Made by a program: the position numbers and the translations under genes. Below the pieces are notes generated by a model. The model made no database searches. It worked only from the letters and a program-made list of their open reading frames with translations, and was not told where the DNA came from. A stretch of 27,163 nt of DNA from Acidimicrobiales bacterium (GTDB taxonomy: Bacteria; Actinomycetota; Acidimicrobiia; Acidimicrobiales; Bog-793). Positions 1-6,588 of the stretch are shown here, piece by piece (position 1 is the first letter of the stretch; every line of letters starts with the position of its first letter). The stretch lies in contig JASHRK010000144.1 in NCBI GenBank assembly GCA_030037405.1, positions 1 through 27,163 on the forward strand, read 5' to 3'.

Positions 1-75
1 CGCCGCCGCCCTCTCTTGGGGTGCCTTCGCACTACCGTGGGTGAGAAAGAGAAAGAGCGACCCCGGGGAGGTGCC

Positions 76-1278
76 ATGGCAAGCACGCGACCGGTCACCG
101 AGTGGGCAACCGACTTCGACGTCCTCGACGCCAAGTACGTCGAGTGCCCCTTTGAGTTCTGGGACGACCTGAGGCGGGACTGCCCCATCGCTCACACCGA
201 GCGCCGGGGCAGCAGCTGGCTACCGCTCCGCTACGAGGACGTCATGGCGATCGCCCACGACGTCGAGAACTTCAGCTCCCGCGAAGTGAGCGTCATCCCC
301 TTCGAAGACGACGAGGCAGGAGACGCCGTCCTCCCCTACGGCCTCCCCCCCATCTCAGCCGACCCACCACTTCACACCTGGACTCGGCGGCTCCTGCTCC
401 CCTGGTTCTCGCACAGGCGCGTGGCTGGGTACGAAAGCCTCACGAGGGAGCTGTGCAGGGACAGGATCGGGCGTGTCCTCGACAGAGGCCGGGCTGACGC
501 CGCCGCCGAGTACGCCCAGCAGATCCCCGTCCGGGTGATCGCCCACATCCTCGGAGTGCCTGCCGAGCTTGCCGACACCTTCACCGGCTGGGTAAGGGAC
601 GTGCTCGAGTTCGCCTCGGACCAGGAACGGGTGAGGCACGGCATGGAAGAGCTCATCATCTACTTCCTGGGCGAGATCGAAAGGCGCCGGGAGCACCCGG
701 GGACGGACTTCTTGAGCGAGATGCTCGCTGCCGAGGTGGACGGAGCCCCGATCGAGCAGAGCGTCGTCCTCGGGTTGGCGGCCCTCGTCCTCATCGCCGG
801 GATCGACACCACCTGGAGCGCCATCGGCTCCTCCCTCTGGCACCTGGCCACCCATCCCGAGGACCGCGAGCGCCTCGTCAGAGACCCCGAGGTGTGGCCC
901 CTTGCGATCGAGGAGCTGCTGCGCGCCTACTCGCCCGTGACGATGGCACGGCTCGTGAGCACGGACGTCGAGTACAAGGGCTGCGAGATGAAACGAGGCG
1001 ACAAGGTGCTCATGAGCTTTCCCGCCGCCAACCGAGATCCCGAGGTGTTCGAGGACCCGGGAAGGGTCGTGCTAGACCGCGCCCGCAACAGGCACGTTGC
1101 CTTCGGTGCGGGCATACACCGATGCGCCGGGTCGAACCTTGCGAGGATGGAGCTGCGCGTCGCTCTCGAAGAGTGGCTCGAGGCGATACCCGAGTTCCAC
1201 CTCGTGCCCGGCGGAGAGGTGACCTGGGCGGGCGGGCAGGTCCGGGGACCGCGCCTGCTTCCGGTCGAGTTCCCGTGA
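76..1278 (+). CDS. Cytochrome P450
   Basis: A 400-residue haem monooxygenase, the normal length for soluble bacterial P450s. The I-helix oxygen-activation motif AGIDTT is at residues 241-246, the ExxR pair is E280/R283, and the haem-binding loop FGAGIHRCAG is at 343-352 with C350 as the thiolate ligand. There is no signal peptide or membrane anchor, so it should be cytosolic. I chose ATG 76 because GGGGAGGTG sits directly upstream. An in-frame start at 16 would add 20 low-complexity residues without a ribosome site. The stop overlaps the start of the ferredoxin gene by 4 nt (GTGA), so the two are probably translationally coupled and the ferredoxin is the likely electron donor. The substrate cannot be read from the sequence. 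The family call is firm, the subfamily is not assigned. Confidence 0.95.
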   Translation: MASTRPVTEWATDFDVLDAKYVECPFEFWDDLRRDCPIAHTERRGSSWLPLRYEDVMAIAHDVENFSSREVSVIPFEDDEAGDAVLPYGLPPISADPPLHTWTRRLLLPWFSHRRVAGYESLTRELCRDRIGRVLDRGRADAAAEYAQQIPVRVIAHILGVPAELADTFTGWVRDVLEFASDQERVRHGMEELIIYFLGEIERRREHPGTDFLSEMLAAEVDGAPIEQSVVLGLAALVLIAGIDTTWSAIGSSLWHLATHPEDRERLVRDPEVWPLAIEELLRAYSPVTMARLVSTDVEYKGCEMKRGDKVLMSFPAANRDPEVFEDPGRVVLDRARNRHVAFGAGIHRCAGSNLARMELRVALEEWLEAIPEFHLVPGGEVTWAGGQVRGPRLLPVEFP

Positions 1279-1469
1279 AGATCCGCGTCGACCCGGACAG
1301 GTGCCAGGGGCACGCCAGATGCTTCGGCCTTGCGCCCGAGCTGTTCGAGATCGACGACTACGGCCTGTCCACCGTGGTCGGCGACGGCAGGGTCCCCCCT
1401 GAGCTCGAGGAGCGCGCAAGGCTTGCGATCGCCAACTGCCCCGAGTACGCCATCGACGACTGCAGCTGA
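1275..1469 (+). CDS. 3Fe-4S ferredoxin, P450 redox partner
   Basis: A 64-residue ferredoxin starting at a GTG that shares 4 nt with the P450 stop codon. It has the single-cluster pattern C10-x2-H13-x2-C16 ... C55-P. Histidine takes the place of the fourth cysteine. Actinobacterial ferredoxins that pair with P450s often carry a non-cysteine residue there and bind a [3Fe-4S] cluster. C63 is an extra cysteine near the C-terminus. The acidic patch FEIDDYG and the PEYAI segment after CP are usual for this family. Its job is inferred from position: passing single electrons from a ferredoxin reductase, which is not in this window, to the adjacent P450. Confidence 0.93.
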   Translation: MKIRVDPDRCQGHARCFGLAPELFEIDDYGLSTVVGDGRVPPELEERARLAIANCPEYAIDDCS

Positions 1470-1480
1470 CCCGACGGCCG

Positions 1481-1486
1481 TAAAAT
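1481..1486 (+). promoter_or_regulatory. Candidate -10 box (TAAAAT) for the GGDEF gene
   Basis: TAAAAT matches the TAnnnT -10 consensus closely and lies in the short gap after the ferredoxin stop. It overlaps the first possible ATG (1485) of the GGDEF gene, so if it is used translation must begin at 1506 or 1512. No convincing -35 is visible 16-18 nt upstream. Confidence 0.3.
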
Positions 1487-1511
1487 GGCCCCAAGAGAGC
1501 GGGCGGTGTTG

Positions 1512-2846
1512 ATGTCCTACGTCGGCGATGGCAGCCCCGAGAGGCTATGTGACTCCTTCTTGCAGGATGGAAGGCTCGTCTTCGCGGCGGTCCGCGACGA
1601 CGGCACCGTGGTCTACGCGAACGAAGCGGTGCGCAACCTTCTCGGATACGAGCCGGACGAGATCGTCGGGCGAAACGTCCTCGAGCTGCTGCAGCCGGAC
1701 GACGTGGAAAGGGCCGGGCTGGCGCTCGGCTCCGTCGACGGCGGTGACCTCACTGCAGGCATCACGAGGTTCACGGCGCTGCACAAGGACGGGACCTGGC
1801 GTCTCATCGAGGTCTTCGCCGGGCCGGTCAGCGACGGGGTCGAAGAGCTCGTCGGCATCTACGCCCGAAGCGGCGCCGACCACGTCTTCATGGAGGAGAT
1901 CCTCTCGATGCTCGTCCTCGGCATGCCCCGAGCAGCAGTCCTCGCCCCGGTCTGCAACGCCATCGAGTGGCGGGCGGCAGGATCTCACCTTGCCATCAGC
2001 TGGGAGGACGAGGAGGGTTTCCACCAGGTCGACACGGGCCTCCCGCACGGGCTCGGCGGGGGGGACGGGCGGGGGGGAACGCCCTGGGCAGACTGCCGCA
2101 AGGCCCGGGGCGCCGACTCGGTCGAGGGCACTGCCGCCGATCTCGACGCCGATCTCTCCGCCCTCGCGGCAAGCTCGGGCGTCTCGGAGTACTGGATCCG
2201 GAGCGTCTCCTGGTCAGACGTCTACGGCAACGCCACGGTGACGGTCTGGACGGCGGGCGAGAAGTACCGGCCGCGCCTCCACGCCTACGGCATGTCCCTC
2301 GCCCACGATCTCGTCGAGCTGATCCTGCGCTGGACTCACCAGGTGGCCGAGATGAGCCGAGCCGCCATGCTCGACCCCCTCACCGGCCTCGCCAACCGGC
2401 GCGAGTTCTTCGCCGCTCTCGACGCCCACCAGGGTGGCGCCCTCCTCTACTGCGACCTCGACCGCTTCAAGCCGGTGAACGACCGCTACGGCCACGCGGC
2501 TGGAGACGCTCTCTTGCGGCTAGTGTCACGGCGCATCGAGTCCTGCGTCCGCGATGGTGACGTGATAGCCCGCCTCGGTGGCGACGAGTTCGCCGTCCTG
2601 TGCGCGGACGCCACCCTCTCTGATGCCGAGGCCGTCGCCAACCGGGTCCGGCACGCCATCTGCCAGCCCTTCGTCGTCGACGCCAAGCGCGTCGACATCA
2701 GCGTGAGCATCGGGATCGCCGCCAGTGCCGCGGATCTGAACGAAGATGTCCTCGGCATGGCGGATCGCGCCCTCTTCGAAGCGAAGGCGAGCGGCGGGGC
2801 GCGGATATGCCAGGCCGCCCTCGCCGGCTCGGCTTCAAAGCGCTGA
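1512..2846 (+). CDS. PAS/GAF-like/GGDEF diguanylate cyclase
   Basis: A 444-residue soluble signalling protein predicted to make cyclic di-GMP from two GTP. A PAS domain covers about residues 20-115 (VYANEAVRNLLGYEPDEIVG). A less certain GAF-like segment covers about 128-272. The GGDEF domain covers about 285-435, with LDPLTGLANRREFF, metal-binding D315, and an intact GGDEF active site at 356-360. RDGD at 347-350 lies five residues before it and fits the RxxD inhibitory I-site, so product feedback is expected. There is no EAL or HD-GYP domain, and no membrane segment. The start is uncertain: ATG 1485 overlaps a candidate -10 box, GTG 1506 has a weak AGAGAG six bases upstream, and ATG 1512 is reported. 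Two runs of seven G occur inside the GAF-like part. Confidence 0.9.
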   Translation: MSYVGDGSPERLCDSFLQDGRLVFAAVRDDGTVVYANEAVRNLLGYEPDEIVGRNVLELLQPDDVERAGLALGSVDGGDLTAGITRFTALHKDGTWRLIEVFAGPVSDGVEELVGIYARSGADHVFMEEILSMLVLGMPRAAVLAPVCNAIEWRAAGSHLAISWEDEEGFHQVDTGLPHGLGGGDGRGGTPWADCRKARGADSVEGTAADLDADLSALAASSGVSEYWIRSVSWSDVYGNATVTVWTAGEKYRPRLHAYGMSLAHDLVELILRWTHQVAEMSRAAMLDPLTGLANRREFFAALDAHQGGALLYCDLDRFKPVNDRYGHAAGDALLRLVSRRIESCVRDGDVIARLGGDEFAVLCADATLSDAEAVANRVRHAICQPFVVDAKRVDISVSIGIAASAADLNEDVLGMADRALFEAKASGGARICQAALAGSASKR

Positions 2847-2866
2847 CGAGACCGGGGAAGGGTTCC

Positions 2867-3871
2867 ATGCAAGCGGTCGTCCCCCGGGTCCTGGCGGAGA
2901 TCGAGGCGGGGAGGGGGGCGAGGGTGGCACGGGTGGTGCGTTTCTCCGGGTTCGGCGGGCGCCGTGCCGGTGAGGTCCGCGCTCTTCTCGACGACGGCAC
3001 CGTCGTCGGCTCCCTCCTCGGGGGAGCGGGCGACGAGACGATCGACTCTGCGGGAAGAGACGGCTCCGCCACCCTCGTCGACGTCGTCCTCGGCGATGCC
3101 GATGCCATCGCCGCCGGCCTCGGTTGCGGCGGCCTCGCCACGGTGCTCGTGACCGAGGCGCGAGCCGTGCCCCGGGAGTTCTGGGCGGCGCTCGCCTCGG
3201 GACGGCCCGCCGCTCTCGCGTCCCGTCCTGGCGCCTCGGGACCGGACGTCATCGCCTTCGTCGAGACCGCCGCCCGGTCCCTCGACAGCTACGGGTCTCT
3301 CGGCGACGCCGCGAGTGACGAGAACGCCGGCACCGAAGCCAAGAAGGCCCTACGGCAAGGCAGGGACTCGGCCACCATGGCAGAAGTCGCAGGCGGCATG
3401 CTCGTCGTCGAGACGTTCCTCCCCGTCACCTCGCTCCTCGTCGTAGGGGAGGGAGGCATCGCGGTGGCCCTTGGCGCCCAAGCGTCGTATCTTGGCTGGT
3501 CCTTCGTCTCTGACCCCGGGTGGAGCCCCGAGCTCGCGAAGAAGGTGGCATCGCTCGGAGCAGCCGATGCGGTCGTCGTCCTCTCTCACGACCCAGAGGT
3601 GGACACGCCCGCTCTCGCCGCCGCCCTCGCCACGCCATGCTTCGTAGGCGCTCTCGGCTCCCGCCACACCCAGTCCGCCCGCCGGGAGAGGCTCCGGGCG
3701 CTCGGCCTGGACGAGGAGACGCTCGCCCGCATCCACGGCCCCGTCGGTCTCGACCTCGGGGCCCGCACGCCGGAGGAGACGGCCCTCGCCGTGGCAGCGG
3801 AGATCCTCGCCACGCGGTCGGGGCGAACGGCCTCGTGCTTGCGTGACAGCGACGGTCCCATCAACGGCTAG
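2867..3871 (+). CDS. XdhC/CoxI-family molybdenum hydroxylase maturation protein
   Basis: A 334-residue protein with the two-part XdhC layout. The N-terminal XdhC_CoxI domain ends at the family cysteine motif LGCGG (C87), and a C-terminal Rossmann domain spans about 185-312. Family signatures in the latter include FVGALGSR (259-266) and the GPVGLDLGARTPEETAL segment (291-307). XdhC proteins help sulfurate and insert the molybdenum cofactor into xanthine-dehydrogenase-type enzymes. No such enzyme is encoded in this window, so the client is unknown. The dinucleotide loop reads GEGGIA (194-199) where I expect something like GAGHVA, and about 35 low-complexity residues link the domains. ATG 2867 lies 20 nt after the GGDEF stop and is preceded by GGGGAAGGG. 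Confidence 0.85.
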   Translation: MQAVVPRVLAEIEAGRGARVARVVRFSGFGGRRAGEVRALLDDGTVVGSLLGGAGDETIDSAGRDGSATLVDVVLGDADAIAAGLGCGGLATVLVTEARAVPREFWAALASGRPAALASRPGASGPDVIAFVETAARSLDSYGSLGDAASDENAGTEAKKALRQGRDSATMAEVAGGMLVVETFLPVTSLLVVGEGGIAVALGAQASYLGWSFVSDPGWSPELAKKVASLGAADAVVVLSHDPEVDTPALAAALATPCFVGALGSRHTQSARRERLRALGLDEETLARIHGPVGLDLGARTPEETALAVAAEILATRSGRTASCLRDSDGPING

Positions 3872-3899
3872 CGGGCAGCCCTCCGTCCCCGAAGCGTCC

Positions 3900-3905
3900 T
3901 AGCAT
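3900..3905 (+). promoter_or_regulatory. Candidate -10 box (TAGCAT), leaderless transcript
   Basis: TAGCAT ends 8 nt before the ATG of the RAM-domain gene, and that gene has no Shine-Dalgarno sequence. A start site about 7 nt downstream would put the first nucleotide at or next to the start codon. No clear -35 is visible. This is one of six similar arrangements in the window. Confidence 0.45.
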
Positions 3906-3913
3906 TCGCCTCC

Positions 3914-4174
3914 ATGGTGACAGCGATCGTCCTCTTGAACGCCGAGCCCGACCGAGTCGCCCCGCTCGGACGCGCCCTCGCCGACGTCGAGGGCGTCCAG
4001 GTCGCCTACTCGGTAGCGGGCGACGAGGATCTCGTCGCCTTCGTGCAGGCCGCCGGCCACGAGGAGCTCGCCGATCTCGTCACGACCAGGATCGCCCCCC
4101 TTCCCGGTGTCACGCGGACGCGAACCCTGATCGCCTTTCGCGCCTATTCCAGGGAAGACCTCGCCAACATCTGA
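3914..4174 (+). CDS. Stand-alone Lrp/AsnC ligand-binding (RAM) domain protein
   Basis: An 86-residue protein made up almost entirely of the Lrp/AsnC C-terminal ligand-binding domain (RAM/DABB-like alpha-beta fold). It has the family's pattern of strand (MVTAIVLLNA), helix, strand with a GDEDLVAFV turn, helix (HEELADLV) and a final strand (RTRTLIAF). There is no helix-turn-helix, so it cannot bind DNA by itself. Known stand-alone RAM proteins form ring oligomers and bind amino acids or other small effectors. The ligand here cannot be read. It is 42 nt downstream of the XdhC gene and appears to have its own -10 box with no ribosome site. It is convergent with msrA, with only 8 nt between the two stop codons. 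Confidence 0.85.
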   Translation: MVTAIVLLNAEPDRVAPLGRALADVEGVQVAYSVAGDEDLVAFVQAAGHEELADLVTTRIAPLPGVTRTRTLIAFRAYSREDLANI

Positions 4175-4182
4175 TCGAGAGC

Positions 4183-4842
4183 TCAGCCCTCTCCCGCAGC
4201 GAGACCGACCGGGCAGCTCACGCCGGTGCCTCCGAGACCGCAGTAACCGGCAGGGTTCTTCGCGAGGTACTGCTGGTGGTAGGCCTCGGCGTAGTAGAAG
4301 TCGCCCGCCTCGTCGATCTCCGTCGTGACATCGCCGTAGCCAGCGCTCTCGAGAGCCGCCTGGTAGCGGTCCCGCGAGGCCTTTGCCGCAGACAGCTGTG
4401 CGTCGGAAGTGGTGTAGATGGCCGAGCGGTACTGCGTGCCGACGTCGTTTCCCTGGCGCATCCCCTGAGTCGGGTCGTGCGACTCCCAGAAGCACTGGAG
4501 CAACTCCTCATATGTGACCGTTCTCGGGTCGAACACGACGAGGACGGCTTCAGCGTGACCGGTCCTCGACGAGCACACCTCCTCGTAGGTGGGGTTCGGG
4601 GTGTAACCACCCGAATACCCCACGGCAGTCGTGTACACCCCTTCGATCTGCCAGAAACGCCGTTCGGCGCCCCAGAAGCACCCGAGGGCGAGCACGGCAG
4701 TCTCGAGGCCCTGTGGGAAGGGAGCCTTGAGCGGCGTCCCGAGGACGAAGTGCCGTTCGGGGACAGCCATCGGCTCCCCACGTCCGGGAAGCGCCTCGTC
4801 GCGTGCCACCATCTCTCGTCTCCTCGAGTTGAACAGTCCCAT
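4183..4842 (-). CDS. msrA: Peptide-methionine (S)-S-oxide reductase MsrA
   Basis: A 219-residue MsrA that reduces methionine-S-sulfoxide in oxidised proteins or as the free amino acid. The catalytic motif is GCFWG with nucleophile C55. Two resolving cysteines lie near the C-terminus, C201 (GYCGLGGTG) and C210 (SCP), so recycling by thioredoxin through the three-cysteine relay is expected. Other family motifs include GYSGGYTPNPTYEEVC, TGHAEAV and NDVGTQYRSAIY. An N-terminal extension of about 45 residues before the core resembles E. coli-type MsrA. The start is supported by GGGAGGAG about 8 nt before ATG. The gene lies 33 nt downstream of the RDD gene on the same strand, so the two probably share a transcript. 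Confidence 0.96.
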   Translation of the reverse strand: MGLFNSRRREMVARDEALPGRGEPMAVPERHFVLGTPLKAPFPQGLETAVLALGCFWGAERRFWQIEGVYTTAVGYSGGYTPNPTYEEVCSSRTGHAEAVLVVFDPRTVTYEELLQCFWESHDPTQGMRQGNDVGTQYRSAIYTTSDAQLSAAKASRDRYQAALESAGYGDVTTEIDEAGDFYYAEAYHQQYLAKNPAGYCGLGGTGVSCPVGLAAGEG

Positions 4843-4875
4843 CTTCCAGCTCCTCCCAAGCCTCTCGAGCTCGCC

Positions 4876-5640
4876 CTACCGCTCCAGCACTGCCACCGTC
4901 CCCGCCACCTTGTCGTGCCAAGTCTGGTTCTTCGGGTCCCACAGGGGCCAGAGCAGGTTCAAGACTGGTAGGACGAGCAGCACTATGAAAAGCGAGCCGG
5001 CGATGGCGATGACGCCATAGGTGATCGCCCTGAGCAACGCCTTCGGGAAACCGATGACGCTCGAGCCGGTATTGGTGTCGTGGAGACGGACCCTCACGGC
5101 CATCATTCCGAGGGTCTGGCCCCGTGTCGCGATCATGGCGACGACGTACACGAGCTGGACCAGCTCCGCCACAGCAGCAGCTAGGAGCCGCCCGTGGTCG
5201 TGAAAGATGCTGATCAGAGCCCAGAGCACGACGAAGACGAGGAGCGAGTCGATGAGGTACCCGCCGGCGCGCCTCCCCCATCCGGCGAGCTCCACCTGCC
5301 CGGTGCCTTCGGACGAGCCGAACGTCTCTCCCGGCGGGGCATAGGTGGGAGGTGGGGCATAAGGCGGCGGTCCGTAAGGGGGGACGCTCGGAGCGCCGTA
5401 GCCACCCTGCGGCTGGTAACCGGTCTGCGGCGGGTAACCGGTCTGCGGCTGGTAGCCGCCTGGCGGCGGCCACTCCGGCGTGGGCCAGTCGGGCGTAGAG
5501 CCCGGCGCCCGAGAGGACCCAGGGCGGTCCCAGCTCGGCGTCGGAGGCTGCTCCTGGCCACCTTGTCCGGTACCGGCAGGGTTGTCGCCCGCGCCGGGCC
5601 GCGGCCTGTCCTCGCTGTCGTCGGACGGGAACTGCGCCAT
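4876..5640 (-). CDS. RDD-family membrane protein with Pro/Gly/Tyr-rich N-terminus
   Basis: A 254-residue protein. Residues 1-117 are a disordered, proline-, glycine- and tyrosine-rich tail with short repeats of the type GYQPQTGYPPQTGYQPQ. Residues 118-252 form an RDD domain: GRRAGGYLIDSLL opens the first membrane helix, RGQTLGMMAVRVR follows the second, and a last hydrophobic segment leads to the conserved WHDKVAGT end. RDD proteins are small polytopic membrane proteins. Most have no assigned job, although some take part in cation/proton exchange. ATG 5640 is chosen over an upstream in-frame start at 5775 because GGGAGG lies 4 nt before it and the extra 45 residues look non-coding. It is first in a two-gene unit with msrA and diverges from comB. 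Confidence 0.88.
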   Translation of the reverse strand: MAQFPSDDSEDRPRPGAGDNPAGTGQGGQEQPPTPSWDRPGSSRAPGSTPDWPTPEWPPPGGYQPQTGYPPQTGYQPQGGYGAPSVPPYGPPPYAPPPTYAPPGETFGSSEGTGQVELAGWGRRAGGYLIDSLLVFVVLWALISIFHDHGRLLAAAVAELVQLVYVVAMIATRGQTLGMMAVRVRLHDTNTGSSVIGFPKALLRAITYGVIAIAGSLFIVLLVLPVLNLLWPLWDPKNQTWHDKVAGTVAVLER

Positions 5641-5695
5641 CGTGCCTCCCGGCGTCACCTCCACCGAGACTCTCCCAGCAAAGGACGTCCTCTGG

Positions 5696-5701
5696 AGTCT
5701 A
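5696..5701 (-). promoter_or_regulatory. Candidate -10 box (TAGACT) for RDD-msrA
   Basis: On the minus strand TAGACT fits TAnnnT. A weak CTGTCC lies about 17 nt upstream as a possible -35. The inferred leader to the RDD start would be about 50 nt and contains the GGGAGG ribosome site. It sits in the 108-bp gap between the divergent RDD and comB genes. Confidence 0.25.
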
Positions 5702-5748
5702 CGAGCCACCACCTGCCCGGACAGGCCGCCGTAAGAGAGAATCCCATC

Positions 5749-6588
5749 GTGGAGACAGGTGGCGTCCGCTATCACTTTGGCTGGGGGCTCCGAGGGGGTA
5801 CGCAGCTGTTCGAGGAGACGGGCTGCGCCAACCTCGTCGTCGTGGACGTGCTCTCGTTCTCGACGACGGTGAGCATCGCGACCTCGAGGGGGATCGCCAT
5901 CGTTCCGGCGCCGCCTGGCCGGGCGGAAGAGATCGCCAGCAGCCGAGGTGCGAGGCTCGCCAGCCCCACTCGGCCCGGAAGCGACAACGCCCCGTGGTCG
6001 CTCTCACCGAGCCGGATGCTGAGAGCGCCCGTCGTGGCCGAGGTGGTCCTTGCCTCGCCGAACGGGGGCAAGATCGCCGCCCTCGCCGGGATCGCTGCCA
6101 GCTCGTATGCGCCGCTCACCGTCGTGGCAGCGTGCCTGCGCAACCTCTCCGCCGTCTGCTCCTTCCTCCTCGACAACGTCCGCCAGGGCGACGTCGCCGT
6201 CATCGCCGCCGGAGAGCGCTGGGCGGGCGGGTCGCTCAGGCCCGCCATCGAAGACCTGGCCGGCGCGGGCGCCCTGCTCGACCGGTTGAGCCGGGCAGGT
6301 GTGCCCGCCGCCTCCGAGCACGGCCCCGTCCGCCTCTCCCTTGACGCCGAACTGGCTGCGCGGTCGGTAGCTGGTCTCACACCGGTCCAGCTCGCCCGCC
6401 TCGTCCGGGAAAGCCGGACAGCCGCCGAGCTGCGCGCCCGCGGCTACGAGACGGACGTGGAGCTCGCCTGCGAGGTGGACGTGGCGCGCGGTGTTCCCGT
6501 GCTACGCGGGAGCACAGGAGCCTTCGCCAATTTCCGGGCCTCTCGCCACCGGCAACCTCCCCGCCCTCAGAAGGCCCGCCGTGGCTGA
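5749..6588 (+). CDS. comB: ComB-family (2-phosphosulfolactate phosphatase-like) protein
   Basis: A 279-residue protein of the ComB family, Mg2+-dependent phosphatases typified by the enzyme that releases phosphate from 2-phosphosulfolactate in coenzyme M synthesis. Family-like segments are VVVDVLSFSTTVS (31-43), LSPSRML (85-91), the VLASPNGGKIAAL strand-loop (100-112, matching the TTNGT loop) and a VIAAG...AIEDLAGAGAL stretch (151-176). Actinobacteria are not expected to make coenzyme M, so the physiological substrate is probably different. The start is GTG 5749 with GAGAGA about 8 nt upstream, but it is not certain. Its last 22 nt overlap the end of holB on the opposite strand. Confidence 0.78.
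   Translation: METGGVRYHFGWGLRGGTQLFEETGCANLVVVDVLSFSTTVSIATSRGIAIVPAPPGRAEEIASSRGARLASPTRPGSDNAPWSLSPSRMLRAPVVAEVVLASPNGGKIAALAGIAASSYAPLTVVAACLRNLSAVCSFLLDNVRQGDVAVIAAGERWAGGSLRPAIEDLAGAGALLDRLSRAGVPAASEHGPVRLSLDAELAARSVAGLTPVQLARLVRESRTAAELRARGYETDVELACEVDVARGVPVLRGSTGAFANFRASRHRQPPRPQKARRG

Noticed and set aside
1..75. Sequence before the P450 start as a possible gene end
   Set aside because: Only 75 bp are visible. TACCGT at 33-38 could be a -10 box for the P450, but no -35 fits, and nothing else can be supported.
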